Part shown: one piece after another, positions 1 to 8,931 of the stretch
How positions within the stretch are numbered: position 1 is the first letter of the stretch
How the letters are laid out: every line of letters starts with the position of its first letter
Source: Colwellia sp.
GTDB taxonomy: Bacteria; Pseudomonadota; Gammaproteobacteria; Enterobacterales; Alteromonadaceae
Length of the DNA stretch: 64,000 bases
Direction: 5' to 3'
Assembly: GCA_020630795.1 (NCBI GenBank)
Contig: JAHDIK010000006.1
Location: 148,655-212,654 of the forward strand
Program-made: the position numbers and the translations under genes
The notes under the pieces: generated by a model
Databases searched by the model: none
What the model was told of the DNA's origin: nothing
Seen by the model: the letters and a program-made list of their open reading frames with translations, nothing else

Positions 1-360
1 AAATTCGTTTGCAGAAAAAGCATCACCACGGTGTTTGCTGGTTACTCCAACAAAAACAATTTGCTCTCCAATAAGTAATTTACCTACACGGTGAATTACC
101 GTAACTCTGCCTATATTCCATTTTTTGCGTGCGGTGTTAATAATGTTCTGCAATGATTTTTCAGTCATTCCCGGATAATGTTCAAGTGTTAACCCTTTAA
201 CATTTGCGCCTAAGTTTTGATTACGTACGCGCCCACAAAACGTAACAACCGCACCATCAATAAGGTTGTTGTTTTCAAGTGCATTGACTTCGTCTTGTAT
301 ATTAAAGTCGTCGGTTTGAATGCTAATACGGTCGTCAGCATGTGGAATATTTGTTGTCAT
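1..360 (-). CDS. moaE: Molybdopterin synthase catalytic subunit MoaE (3' part beyond window)
   Basis: MoaE is the large subunit of molybdopterin synthase. With MoaD thiocarboxylate it inserts the dithiolene sulfurs into cyclic pyranopterin monophosphate in the cytoplasm. The frame is open from an ATG at 360 to the window edge, giving 120 codons of a family usually near 150 residues. The conserved stretch KHRGDAFSANEF is at the cut end and VTFCGRVRNQN is around residues 40-50. It lies about 18 bases after moaD and is the last visible gene of the moa operon. The C-terminus is missing only because of the window limit. Confidence 0.93.
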   Translation of the reverse strand, partial: MTTNIPHADDRISIQTDDFNIQDEVNALENNNLIDGAVVTFCGRVRNQNLGANVKGLTLEHYPGMTEKSLQNIINTARKKWNIGRVTVIHRVGKLLIGEQIVFVGVTSKHRGDAFSANEF

Positions 361-378
361 TTTAGCGCTCAACTGTAC

Positions 379-642
379 TTAACCACCTGTAACAGGTGGA
401 AAAAAGGCTAACTCATCACTTGGGTTTATAATGAAGTCGCTTTCAACAATGTCGTGGTTAACTGCTGTAAATAAGGATTCATTGCTTAATGCTGCTTCCC
501 ACGTTGGGTTAAGCGCTATTATTTGTTGTTTGGCTTGATCAACCGTTAAAGCGTTAGTAATAGGTAATTGCAGTTCATCACAATTCAGCTGCTCTCTTAG
601 AGCAGCAAAAAAACTTACTTTGATTGTGTGTAGTTCAGACAT
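379..642 (-). CDS. moaD: Molybdopterin synthase sulfur carrier subunit MoaD
   Basis: This is the small ubiquitin-like sulfur carrier of molybdopterin synthase. Its C-terminal Gly-Gly is adenylated and thiocarboxylated before donating sulfur in the MoaE complex. The 87-residue protein ends in FFPPVTGG, the diagnostic tail. An upstream in-frame start at 669 exists, but the ATG at 642 is preferred: it gives the normal family length and overlaps the moaC stop codon by one base (TAATG), an arrangement repeated at the moaB/moaC junction and typical of translational coupling. Confidence 0.92.
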   Translation of the reverse strand: MSELHTIKVSFFAALREQLNCDELQLPITNALTVDQAKQQIIALNPTWEAALSNESLFTAVNHDIVESDFIINPSDELAFFPPVTGG

Positions 643-1163
643 TATGAGTTGTCCTTTTTGGCTTCCCAACCACCTGATTTTCCGCCTTCTTTTGTCAGAA
701 CCTTTATGCCGTGAATTTCCATGAAAGGATCAGCCGCTTTACACATATCAAACAACGTAAGACAAGTAATAGAAACGGCGGTCAATGCTTCCATTTCAAC
801 ACCTGTTTGACCAGTTAATTTGCACAAACTGGTCACTTTTACTTGGCTATTTTCTGTGTCTATCTCAAAGTCTACTTTTACTTTGGTTAGCATTAATGGG
901 TGACATAATGGAATGAGGTCGCTACATTTTTTCGCAGCTTGAATACCTGCAATTCGAGCAACGGAAAATACGTCACCTTTTTTATTATCGCCTTGCGTAA
1001 TTAACTTTAACGTTGCTGGCGACATTGAAATTTTACCTTCGGCAGTTGCTGTGCGCGACGTCATTGCTTTGTCGGTTACATCAACCATGTTTGCTTCGCC
1101 TTTTTGGTTAATATGGCTCAGCGAAGCGGTTTCTTGAGAATGTGTTGGTGAATGATTAGACAT
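642..1163 (-). CDS. moaC: Cyclic pyranopterin monophosphate synthase MoaC
   Basis: MoaC converts the MoaA product into cyclic pyranopterin monophosphate, step 1 of Moco synthesis. The 173-residue protein has the family landmarks MVDVTDK near residue 26, [13 protein letters not shown] in the middle and [11 protein letters not shown], where conserved active-site residues lie. It is about ten residues longer at the N-terminus than typical MoaC. The start at 1163 overlaps the moaB stop by one base (TAATG), and its own stop overlaps the moaD start in the same way. Confidence 0.95.
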   Translation of the reverse strand: MSNHSPTHSQETASLSHINQKGEANMVDVTDKAMTSRTATAEGKISMSPATLKLITQGDNKKGDVFSVARIAGIQAAKKCSDLIPLCHPLMLTKVKVDFEIDTENSQVKVTSLCKLTGQTGVEMEALTAVSITCLTLFDMCKAADPFMEIHGIKVLTKEGGKSGGWEAKKDNS

Positions 1164-1705
1164 TAGTTACGTGTCTCGCATTGTTCTGCTGTTACATTTA
1201 AATGAGGTACAAAGTTGCATGGCTTATGGCTTGCGTCTAATTGCTCTACGATTAATTTATCCCAAGCTGTTTTACACGCGTTTGTAGAACCTGGTACACA
1301 TAACACAACCGTTTTGTTTGCAATGCCGCCAAAAGCTCTAGATTGTATTGTTGATGTGCCTATTTCAGTGAGTGAAATTGCTCTAAATATTTCACCAAAT
1401 CCTTCAACATTTTTATCGAATAAAGGGAGTAGGGCTTCAGGAGTGTTATCACGTTCTGTAAAACCTGTTCCGCCTGTACTGATGATGGCGTGAATACTAT
1501 CGTCTGCGATCCATTTAGAAACAATGGCACGTAATTGATAAACATCGTCTTTCACTATTTGTTTATCAACAAGCTTATGTCCGGCTTGTGTTACACGCTC
1601 TACAAGCGTTTTACCTGAAGTATCTGTTGATTCATCACGTGTATCAGACACGGTTAAAACAGCAATTGATAAAGGAATAAATGGGCTTTTTTCATGCTTA
1701 GACAT
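1163..1705 (-). CDS. moaB: Molybdenum cofactor biosynthesis protein MoaB
   Basis: This is a MoaB/Mog-family protein of 180 residues, thought to act in adenylylation of molybdopterin before molybdate insertion. Visible motifs are [18 protein letters not shown] and [14 protein letters not shown], the two conserved MPT-binding loops of the fold. The gene starts 8 bases inside the end of mobA and ends on the moaC start, so it is tightly packed in the operon. In bacteria that also carry mogA, MoaB can be redundant; mogA is not visible in this window. Confidence 0.92.
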   Translation of the reverse strand: MSKHEKSPFIPLSIAVLTVSDTRDESTDTSGKTLVERVTQAGHKLVDKQIVKDDVYQLRAIVSKWIADDSIHAIISTGGTGFTERDNTPEALLPLFDKNVEGFGEIFRAISLTEIGTSTIQSRAFGGIANKTVVLCVPGSTNACKTAWDKLIVEQLDASHKPCNFVPHLNVTAEQCETRN

Positions 1706-2441
1706 AAGGTTTCCTGTTTCTTAACTCTGAAATTTTGGATGTTGCGATATGTTTGATATTCCCTGTTGCCAACTTTGGGTTAGCAAATGAAAGCTGAGCC
1801 GACTGCCAGTCTTCAGGCGTGTTGGCATTAAAAAGCGTTGACGGGGAATCGCATTTAATTGCTTGATGCGGAATTTGTTTTAATAATGCTCTAATAGATG
1901 GACCGTTTTTAGACTTAGCTGACATTAGATTAGACGTTGTATTTACAGCCTTTTTTTCTATGTTTGTATTGATGAATGCTGAGTTGAAAAAGCTTTCAAC
2001 ATGAGCATTGATGGGTAAATACAAAGGCAGGTAATTCTCTTCGTAAAAACACGCTTGCTGGCTTAACTCACCAATATGCTTAATTTTTTGTAATGTACAT
2101 GCCGTCATTAATGGTAAATCTACGGGTAAAATAAGTAACGATTTCGCCCGACATTTTTGAATAATACTAGCGATGCCGCCAAGGGGGCCTGACTCTTTGT
2201 AAATATCTGTTATTACATTGTCGCTCGCTTCATTGTTTTTAGCGTTTCCACTAATAACAATGTTTTGAATGCCGCTGTCAGTCAGTAACTGCTTACTATA
2301 CGTTAGCATACTGGTGTTATTTCTTTGCAATGTAGACTTGTCAACACCCATGCGTGAAGATAATCCGCCCGCTAAAACCACCCCTAAACAATCAACTTGC
2401 GTGGTATGTTTTTCGTGAACTTGGGGAGAAATATGAATCAT
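1698..2441 (-). CDS. mobA: Molybdenum cofactor guanylyltransferase MobA
   Basis: MobA transfers GMP from GTP to Mo-molybdopterin, making the bis-MGD form used by DMSO-reductase-family enzymes. The 247-residue protein carries the nucleotidyltransferase signature LAGGLSSRMGVDK at about residues 23-35, SGPLGGIAS, and LILPVDLPLM, which holds the metal-binding aspartate. The C-terminal part (from about residue 205) is poorly conserved and runs 8 bases into moaB. The start is 2 bases after the moaA stop. The presence of mobA implies bis-MGD enzymes elsewhere in the genome. Confidence 0.9.
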   Translation of the reverse strand: MIHISPQVHEKHTTQVDCLGVVLAGGLSSRMGVDKSTLQRNNTSMLTYSKQLLTDSGIQNIVISGNAKNNEASDNVITDIYKESGPLGGIASIIQKCRAKSLLILPVDLPLMTACTLQKIKHIGELSQQACFYEENYLPLYLPINAHVESFFNSAFINTNIEKKAVNTTSNLMSAKSKNGPSIRALLKQIPHQAIKCDSPSTLFNANTPEDWQSAQLSFANPKLATGNIKHIATSKISELRNRKPYV

Positions 2442-2443
2442 CG

Positions 2444-3415
2444 CTAACCGCCCAACATGGCTAAGTTAGTTGTGGCACCCGTTAGTTTTTCTTGTAGAAA
2501 GTGAGTCGCTTTTTTGTCGCTCATCATTTCAATAATGTGGTGTTTTAACGGCTCTACATCGTCTACTTGAATATGTTCTTTTAACGATAAGCCTTCTTCG
2601 GTAAATAAGCATAAATGTAATTTACCGTGAGAGCTAACGCGTAAACGATTACAGGTTGAGCAGAAGTCTTTACTATACGGCATAATCAAGCCGATTCTGC
2701 CTGCATAGTCAGGGTGGTAGAACTCTTGTGCTGGGCCTGAGGATTTATCGCGAATTGCAGGTAACCAGCCATCAAGAATAAGGTTTTGACGAATACGAGA
2801 ACCTTGAACATGTTGAGCGTCAAAAAACTTTTGGTTATCGCCAGTTTGCATTAATTCAATAAAGCGAAGCGTAACAGGCGTGTCTTTTAGCCAATCTAAA
2901 AAGGTTTGAATGTCGTAACCATTGTACTCGCGCATGAGTACCGTATTTACTTTTACGGTCGGTTGCCCGCTAGCAAGCGCTAAGTCAATGCCTTTTAATA
3001 TGTGGGGTAGTTTATTGTGGCCAGTAATCGTATGAAATTGACGCGGATCTAAACTGTCTATACTGATATTAATAGCGTCGATGCCAGCGTCTAACCAGCT
3101 AGGTAAAAACTCAGGTAATTTATAGCCGTTTGTTGTAATGGCTACACGTTTAATACCTTCAGTTTCTTTACACGCAGAGATTATATCGGGTAGGTCTTTA
3201 CGTAAAGACGGCTCACCACCGGTAATGCGAATTTTTTCGGTGCCGAGTTGAGCAAAGCCTTTCGCTATGCGCTTTATTTCAGGCAATGTAAGAAAGTCGC
3301 GTGGTTGATTACACTGATAACCATCAGGTAAACAATAGTTGCAACTAAAGTTACATACGTCAGTAATTGATAGTCGCAAGTAATAAAACTTACGACCGAA
3401 GTTGTCTGTTAACAT
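2444..3415 (-). CDS. moaA: GTP 3',8-cyclase MoaA (radical SAM)
   Basis: MoaA is the radical SAM enzyme that with MoaC starts Moco synthesis from GTP. The N-terminal CNFSCNYC motif binds the SAM cluster. The C-terminal CSTCNRLRVSSHGKLHLC holds the second cluster, and the protein ends in Gly-Gly as family members do. An in-frame start exists at 3502, but the ATG at 3415 is chosen: it gives 323 residues (normal length), follows a strong GGAAAGGTGAG ribosome site, and the longer version would be translated through a structured leader that looks like a Moco riboswitch. Confidence 0.95.
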   Translation of the reverse strand: MLTDNFGRKFYYLRLSITDVCNFSCNYCLPDGYQCNQPRDFLTLPEIKRIAKGFAQLGTEKIRITGGEPSLRKDLPDIISACKETEGIKRVAITTNGYKLPEFLPSWLDAGIDAINISIDSLDPRQFHTITGHNKLPHILKGIDLALASGQPTVKVNTVLMREYNGYDIQTFLDWLKDTPVTLRFIELMQTGDNQKFFDAQHVQGSRIRQNLILDGWLPAIRDKSSGPAQEFYHPDYAGRIGLIMPYSKDFCSTCNRLRVSSHGKLHLCLFTEEGLSLKEHIQVDDVEPLKHHIIEMMSDKKATHFLQEKLTGATTNLAMLGG

Positions 3416-3420
3416 CTCAC

Positions 3421-3530
3421 CTTTCCAATGTCGGGAGGTTAGTACGTTTCCATACAAACCCTGGCGGTTAATTAAATAACCACGGCTAAAGGAGCATGCC
3501 AATATAACGACTATAAAAAGTGCTTATTGG
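3421..3530 (-). ncRNA. Probable Moco (molybdenum cofactor) riboswitch upstream of moaA
   Basis: Read on the minus strand, the moaA leader contains in order ATGCTCCTTTAGCCGTGG, a small hairpin GGTT/AACC, GCCAGGG, and CCTCCCGACATTGGAAAGG running into the moaA ribosome site. From memory this matches the conserved pieces of the E. coli moaA leader (TGCT..GCCGTG, CCAGGGCG, CCTCCCG..TGGAAAGGTG), the type Moco RNA motif. GTCG/CGAC and CCAAT/ATTGG can close the outer stem. The last segment sits directly on the Shine-Dalgarno sequence, so translational control of moaA is inferred. Boundaries are approximate. Confidence 0.7.
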
Positions 3531-3751
3531 AGTAGCTACAGAAGCTCGGCGAATAATAGTAGTTATTATAAACTAAATTTGTTTTACCATAGTATCTTAT
3601 TTCTAAAACCAAATATTGATGTGTATCAAACAGTCATTGTATTGCGAACTGTTATTATTGGTTACATTGAATAAGATACGCTTTTATTAAACAAAGTTTC
3701 ATTTGTTTTGTTATTAATTAAAAGCAAATTATATAAAAACGAGATAAATAT
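3531..3751. other. Divergent promoter region between moaA and moeA
   Basis: This AT-rich stretch lies between the moaA leader (minus strand) and moeA (plus strand). It must hold the promoters of both, but no unambiguous -35/-10 pair stands out. moeA has a modest ribosome site (ACGAGAT) about 8 bases before its ATG. No gene is seen. Confidence 0.5.
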
Positions 3752-4993
3752 ATGGCTGATTGCTGCTCTGCACCAGGGTTGATGCCCTTTGAACAAGCGC
3801 TAGAAAGTATGTTACGTAATATTACTAGTGTGAAAGAAACTGAAAAAGTATTAATACACGAAGCATTGGGGCGCGTTACTGCAACGGTTATTCAAAGCCC
3901 ATTAAACGTTCCTCCTCATCATAATTCCGCGATGGACGGATATGCATTTGCCTTATCAAGTTTAGAAAAGTCGAACACTTTGTCTTTAGCAGGGCGCTCA
4001 ATGGCTGGGGAACCTTTCCAAGGTAAGTGTGAAGCAGGGCAATGCATTCGAATAATGACGGGAGCAAAAATGCCGGAAGGTTGTGATACCGTTGAAATGC
4101 AAGAAAACTGTAAGTCTGACGATTCAGGCAACATCACGTTTTTAGAACCTAAAAAGTTAGGTGCAAACGTTAGAAGTGCAGGCGAAGACATTGCGCAAGG
4201 TGACACGGTTTTTGATGCTGGACGTAAGCTTTCTGCGGTTGATGTGGGTGTATTGGCGTCGTTAGGTGTACCAACTGTAGAAGTTTATCGAAAGGTAACT
4301 GTTGCGCTTATTTCTACCGGTGATGAATTAAAACTTCCGGGAGAAACACTTACCGAGGGAGATATATACGAAAGTAATAGCTTCGCATTAGAAGCAATGC
4401 TTAAAAAGCTTGATGTTAATGTACTTAAACTTGGCATTATTGAAGACGATAAAGAAGCGATTCGAGATGCTTTTATACAAGCTGATCGTGATGCTGACGC
4501 TGTTATTTCATCTGGTGGTGTATCAGTTGGTGATGCCGACTATACAAAGGAAGTGCTAGACGAGCTTGGAGAAATTGATTTTTGGAAAATAGCCATGAAG
4601 CCGGGTAAACCGTTTGCTTTTGGTAAACTTGCTAATAGCGTATTTTTTGGATTGCCGGGAAATCCTGTTTCAGCAATGGTTACAGCGCATATGTTAGCGG
4701 TGCCAGCATTAATTAAAATGCAAAACAGTAAAAATACTGCGCCAATGCGTTTAACGGTTAAAACTGTTACGGACTTACGTAAAGCACCTGGAAGAATGGA
4801 TTTTCAACGAGGCGTTTTAACTACGTCTGCGTCTGGTGAAATGGAGGTAACAAGTACTGGTAGCCAAGGCTCGGGCATTTTAACCAGTTTATCTATGGCT
4901 AATTGTTATATTGTATTACCAGCAGAGCAAGGCAGAGTGAGTGCTGGCGAAATGGTTACTGTTCAGTTGTTTGATTCAATCATTTCTCATTAA
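3752..4993 (+). CDS. moeA: Molybdopterin molybdenumtransferase MoeA
   Basis: MoeA inserts molybdate into adenylated molybdopterin. The 413-residue protein has normal length. It shows NSAMDGYA at residues 58-65, the MPT-binding SSGGVSVGDADYT loop, KPGKPFAFG and GLPGNPVSAMVT, then the C-terminal beta-domain IV. It is transcribed divergently from the moa operon, so all visible Moco genes sit around one intergenic control region. A hairpin with a T-rich tail follows. Confidence 0.95.
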   Translation: MADCCSAPGLMPFEQALESMLRNITSVKETEKVLIHEALGRVTATVIQSPLNVPPHHNSAMDGYAFALSSLEKSNTLSLAGRSMAGEPFQGKCEAGQCIRIMTGAKMPEGCDTVEMQENCKSDDSGNITFLEPKKLGANVRSAGEDIAQGDTVFDAGRKLSAVDVGVLASLGVPTVEVYRKVTVALISTGDELKLPGETLTEGDIYESNSFALEAMLKKLDVNVLKLGIIEDDKEAIRDAFIQADRDADAVISSGGVSVGDADYTKEVLDELGEIDFWKIAMKPGKPFAFGKLANSVFFGLPGNPVSAMVTAHMLAVPALIKMQNSKNTAPMRLTVKTVTDLRKAPGRMDFQRGVLTTSASGEMEVTSTGSQGSGILTSLSMANCYIVLPAEQGRVSAGEMVTVQLFDSIISH

Positions 4994-5034
4994 CTTGCGT
5001 TAAGTTAACTTTTAAAGCAACTAAAGCTTCTAAA

Positions 5035-5068
5035 GCAAGGTTCAAACTGCATTGAACCTTGCAAATTT
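5035..5068 (+). terminator. Terminator after moeA
   Basis: GCAAGGTTCAA and TTGAACCTTGC form an 11-bp perfect stem with a 6-base loop, followed by AAATTTT. The T tract is short but the stem is strong and directly downstream of moeA. From 5069 to 5291 I see only AT-rich sequence leading to the next gene. Confidence 0.7.
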
Positions 5069-5291
5069 TCTCGATAATAGCCTTGTTAAAGAAAACCATT
5101 TCTTTATTTATAAATTTCTCAAAATAAAATTCTACCTATTCGACTTTCTAAGTATTATTTAAAATTTTTATTCAACACTTAACGGTGTGCAGGAATGTAA
5201 TTGCTAGTTGGTCTTGATTGGTAGTTTTAAATTGCTGTGTTTTGCCTTTTTGTTAGTATGTAAATACAGTTTTAGGTGTTGGTTGTTGGTT

Positions 5292-6839
5292 ATGTCTTTA
5301 GAAAGTTATTTTTTACCTTTTCGGAATCATGTTATTGGTAGTGGTTTGTCTCATAAAATTAACGGGAAAGATCTTTCTATAATATATGCAGATTGGACTG
5401 CAAGCGGAAGGTTATATCAGCCAATAGAAGATTACTTAACGAATACTTTAGGGCCGTATGTTGCGAATACTCACACGGAAACTAACTTAACCGGTAGCGC
5501 AATGACGCATGCTTACCACGAAGCTCAGCAAGTGATAAAGAAACATGTAAATGCTTGCGAAAATGACATTTTGATCACCGCAGGGGCTGGTATGACTGCC
5601 GTTGTAAACAAATTTCAGCGTATTTTAGGTTTACGCATTCCTGAGCGTATGCAAGAACAAGTTTCGTTTGATGAGCAAGATAAACCTGTGGTTTTTATTA
5701 CGCATATGGAGCATCACTCAAATCAAACATCATGGTATGAATGTGACGTAACGCTTGAAATTGTAAACCCTGATGAAAACGGATTGCCTTCTATTGAACA
5801 TTTAGAGTCTTTATTGCAGAAATACAAAGATCGTAAGGTGAAAATAGGCTCTTTTTCTGCTTGTTCAAATGTTACAGGTATTAAAACGCCTTATCATTTG
5901 CTTGCAGAAAAAATGCATGAACATGACGGATATTGTTTTGTAGATTTTGCAGCCTCAGCACCCTATGTTGATATTGATATGCACCCGATAAACCCTAAAC
6001 ATCGTTTAGACGCTATCTTTTTTTCTCCTCATAAATTCTTAGGAGGGCCGGGTAGCTCAGGGGTGCTTATTTTTAATAAGTGTTTATATAAAAATAAGGT
6101 ACCTGATCATCCTGGTGGAGGCACAGTTACATGGACAAACCCTTGGGGAGAACATAGCTTTTTCAATAATATTGAAGTGAGAGAAGATGGTGGTACGCCT
6201 GGTTTTTTACAATGTATTAAAACGGCTTTAGCTATTCAACTGAAGGAGGCGATGGGTGTAGAAAACATGATGAAACGAGAAGCGGAAATTACTCATTATG
6301 TAATGGACGCATTGTCTAAAAACGATCGTGTCAAAATGTTAGAACACCACATCAAAGATCGTTTAGCTATTGTGTCATTTTATATACCTAACGCACACTA
6401 CAATTTAGTGGTAAGGTTATTAAACGATAGATTTGGTGTGCAAACTCGTGGTGGATGCTCATGCGCTGGAACCTACGGACATATACTACTAGGTGTTGAC
6501 CAAGGAACATCGGATAAAATCACGAAACAAATAGATTCAGGAGACTACGCTGAAAAGCCTGGTTGGATAAGGGCTTCATTCCATCCCACTACCTCTGATG
6601 CCGAGGTTGCTTATATCGTGAATGCGATTAACGAAGTGTCAATGCATGTTGAAGAGTGGTGCGTAGATTATCGTTTTAATCCAGCAACTGGCGACTTTGA
6701 ATTTAAAGGGGAAGAAGTGGCTTTTCCAACGCTAAGTAGCTTCAACCCGCTAACACAACCGAACACGGTTGTGGCGATAAATGCTAATCGCCAAAATAAC
6801 GACAGTAAGCCTTCGTTATTTAAAAGAATGTTTGGCTAA
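5292..6839 (+). CDS. Class V aminotransferase / cysteine-desulfurase-like PLP enzyme
   Basis: This is a fold-type I PLP enzyme of 515 residues. FFSPHKFLGGPGSSGVL contains the Schiff-base lysine (Lys248 from this start), and FVDFAASAPYVDID holds the PLP-contacting aspartate. RGGCSCAGTYGH near residue 387-398 places two cysteines where SufS/CsdA-type desulfurases carry their catalytic loop. It is longer than SufS (about 400), with an extra C-terminal 80 residues. The upstream start at 5208 is rejected because it adds a hydrophobic leader not seen in the family; the ATG at 5292 begins MSLESYF. Substrate is unknown. A role in Moco sulfuration is only suggested by the neighbouring moeA. Confidence 0.75.
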   Translation: MSLESYFLPFRNHVIGSGLSHKINGKDLSIIYADWTASGRLYQPIEDYLTNTLGPYVANTHTETNLTGSAMTHAYHEAQQVIKKHVNACENDILITAGAGMTAVVNKFQRILGLRIPERMQEQVSFDEQDKPVVFITHMEHHSNQTSWYECDVTLEIVNPDENGLPSIEHLESLLQKYKDRKVKIGSFSACSNVTGIKTPYHLLAEKMHEHDGYCFVDFAASAPYVDIDMHPINPKHRLDAIFFSPHKFLGGPGSSGVLIFNKCLYKNKVPDHPGGGTVTWTNPWGEHSFFNNIEVREDGGTPGFLQCIKTALAIQLKEAMGVENMMKREAEITHYVMDALSKNDRVKMLEHHIKDRLAIVSFYIPNAHYNLVVRLLNDRFGVQTRGGCSCAGTYGHILLGVDQGTSDKITKQIDSGDYAEKPGWIRASFHPTTSDAEVAYIVNAINEVSMHVEEWCVDYRFNPATGDFEFKGEEVAFPTLSSFNPLTQPNTVVAINANRQNNDSKPSLFKRMFG

Positions 6840-6855
6840 TTATAAGGTGAAATGA

Positions 6856-7425
6856 TTATTCAAAACGAATGATCATTTCAGCTGCTTCGCATCGGCAAGT
6901 AAAGCCACAAATAGGGCATTCATAACCATTTTTGCTGAGCTCAAACCATCGATTAGGGTGTTCTTTAACTAAGCGCCCACCGCAGCGAGTAAAGTAGTTT
7001 ACCGCACTATTATTTGGGCTTTGCTTCCAAAGATGACTTACACCGGCACGTGCACCTTGTTTTTTAGCGGATTCAATAGAAAGCGCTAACAATTTAGAGC
7101 CTATACCGTAATTTCGATAGTTTTCATCAACGGTATTACACTTAAAGTAACAAACGTGTTTTGGATTTATTCTCCATTGGTCAGGTGTACACCACTCGTC
7201 AGGTTCCCAACAATTTGCCGCAAATGTTAACCTAAAGCCGACAAGTAGGTCGTTGTAATAAGCTACATAGTTAGCGTTGATGTTTTGAGTTACACCTTTA
7301 TCAAACCATTGTTTTATTTTGATATTGTCGATGTAACCTTCACCATGAACTTCTGTCGCAAGCTTAATTACAGCGCTAAAGTCGCTATTCGACATTGGTT
7401 TAAAGTGAATTTCATTTTTGGTCAT
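6856..7425 (-). CDS. GNAT-family N-acetyltransferase with C-terminal zinc-ribbon-like tail
   Basis: This is a 189-residue protein of the GNAT fold. The acetyl-CoA loop is recognisable in YRNYGIGSKLLALSIESAK, followed by VNYFTRCGGRLV near the end of the fold. Unusually, the C-terminus carries CPICGFTCRCEA, four cysteines that could bind zinc. The ATG at 7425 is chosen because the longer frame (to 7560) would run into the divergent oxidase gene and adds no GNAT sequence. It converges with the aminotransferase (16 bases apart). Acceptor substrate unknown. Confidence 0.75.
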   Translation of the reverse strand: MTKNEIHFKPMSNSDFSAVIKLATEVHGEGYIDNIKIKQWFDKGVTQNINANYVAYYNDLLVGFRLTFAANCWEPDEWCTPDQWRINPKHVCYFKCNTVDENYRNYGIGSKLLALSIESAKKQGARAGVSHLWKQSPNNSAVNYFTRCGGRLVKEHPNRWFELSKNGYECPICGFTCRCEAAEMIIRFE

Positions 7426-7493
7426 TACTGTTTTAACCAGTGAGAGTGTTGTATAACAAGACAATATATCATTGTTTATTAAGATTTGAATAT

Positions 7494-8840
7494 ATGTACG
7501 ATCCTCTTCATGACAGGCTACCCGGTGAGAATGAACCGTATCCTCGCAGTTACTGGGCAAGCGTTTCTGGAAAGCCCGAAGAAACCTTGTCTCATTTAGC
7601 GTCAGATATCACGACTGATGTTCTAATTATCGGTGCTGGCTATACAGGATTATCGTGCGCCTATCATCTCGCCAAGTATCATCAAATTAACCCAATTGTT
7701 GTAGAAGCTAATCAAACAGCGTGGGGATGTAGCGGACGTAATGCGGGTTTTGTTTTGAAATCGTCAGGGCGAAAACCCTATAGCCAAATGCTTTCCGAAT
7801 GGGGAGAAGAGGTGATGAGAGGTATTTACGATGAAATGTGTGAAGGCGTAGCAACTGTTAATAGTCTTATTGAGCAAGGAATTGATTGCGACAAGCAAGA
7901 AAACGGTTATATAAAAGTTGCACATAAACCAAGCGAGTTTACAAAGCTTAAAGAAGCAGCCAAATTACAGCAACAAATGTTTGGTTACGATATTGAGGTA
8001 ATGTCTCAGCAAGAATTAGCGTTAAATTACATGGATGACAAAAACGCTTTTGGCGCTATTCGATATAGAGATGGTTTTGGTGTAAACCCGTTAAAACTTG
8101 CATGGGGTTATCAGAAATTAGCACAACGAGCTGGCGCGAGAATTTATACAGGAACACCTGTTATCGACTGGGGGGAAAGCGCTCGTTCGTCACAAAACCA
8201 AGTTATATACACACCCAAAGCGACGATAACGGCGAAAAAAATTGTTATAGCAACGAACGGATATACGCCGAAAGGTTTTCACGTTTTAACGAATAGGAGA
8301 ACGTTACCTGTACTCTCTCAAATTATCGTTACAGAGCCATTAACGCAAGAGCAATTGAGAGCATGTAATTTGTTAACCTCAAACGTTGTAATGGATACTC
8401 GTGCACTTAAATACTATTACCGCAAGCTGCCAGACAACCGTATTCTTTTTGGTGGTAGGGGAGCTATTTCAGGTAAGCAAGCAAAAGACCCGTATTACGC
8501 TAAACGGTTACTGAGTGTATTGAAAACGAGTTTTCCGAGCTTGCATGACATTCGGTATCAGTTTGCTTGGTCGGGTTGGATCTGTATGTCGCTAGATGAT
8601 TTACCTCATGTTTATCAAAACAAAAGTGAAACTGTTTTTTATAGTATGGGGTATTGTGGCAGCGGTGTTTCTTTTAGTGTTCAAGCGGGTAAGCGAATGG
8701 CGGAAAAAGTTGCTGAAAAAAGTGTTCCAAATTTACCTCTTTATAATCAAGCGTTACCTGAATTCCCTTTAGCGCCTATGCGAAGAATAGGGCAGTGGGG
8801 GTATTTTCAATACGGTAAAATTAAAGATAAATGGTTTTGA
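7494..8840 (+). CDS. FAD-dependent amine/amino-acid oxidoreductase (DAO family, PuuB-like)
   Basis: This flavoprotein of 448 residues is in the DadA/PuuB superfamily. The dinucleotide fold VLIIGAGYTGLSCAYHL begins near residue 43 with the GxGxxG glycines at 47, 49 and 52. GCSGRNAGFV is the FAD contact typical of gamma-glutamylputrescine oxidase relatives, and MGYCGSGVSFS is the C-terminal FAD motif. ATG 7494 (MYDPLHDR) is chosen over 7440 because homologues start near this PYPRSYW segment and the longer frame enters the divergent GNAT promoter. The likely reaction is oxidative deamination of an amine or amino acid; substrate not determinable. Confidence 0.8.
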   Translation: MYDPLHDRLPGENEPYPRSYWASVSGKPEETLSHLASDITTDVLIIGAGYTGLSCAYHLAKYHQINPIVVEANQTAWGCSGRNAGFVLKSSGRKPYSQMLSEWGEEVMRGIYDEMCEGVATVNSLIEQGIDCDKQENGYIKVAHKPSEFTKLKEAAKLQQQMFGYDIEVMSQQELALNYMDDKNAFGAIRYRDGFGVNPLKLAWGYQKLAQRAGARIYTGTPVIDWGESARSSQNQVIYTPKATITAKKIVIATNGYTPKGFHVLTNRRTLPVLSQIIVTEPLTQEQLRACNLLTSNVVMDTRALKYYYRKLPDNRILFGGRGAISGKQAKDPYYAKRLLSVLKTSFPSLHDIRYQFAWSGWICMSLDDLPHVYQNKSETVFYSMGYCGSGVSFSVQAGKRMAEKVAEKSVPNLPLYNQALPEFPLAPMRRIGQWGYFQYGKIKDKWF

Positions 8841-8872
8841 TGTTTATAAATTTAATCTTTGCTGACTGAATT

Positions 8873-8903
8873 AAAAAAGGTGAATCATAAGATTCACCTT
8901 TTT
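8873..8903. terminator. Bidirectional terminator between oxidase and Ig-like lipoprotein genes
   Basis: AAAAAAGGTGAATC, loop ATAA, GATTCACCTTTTT: a perfect stem with an A tract on one side and a T tract on the other, able to terminate both convergent genes. Confidence 0.9.
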
Positions 8904-8931
8904 ATTATATATTTACTTGTTTTATTGGGCG

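Noticed and set aside
1215..1493. Plus-strand frame inside moaB
   Set aside because: Antisense shadow of a conserved gene; no independent support.
3416..3502. N-terminal extension of MoaA from ATG 3502
   Set aside because: It runs through the conserved leader RNA, and the ATG at 3415 has a strong ribosome site and normal protein length.
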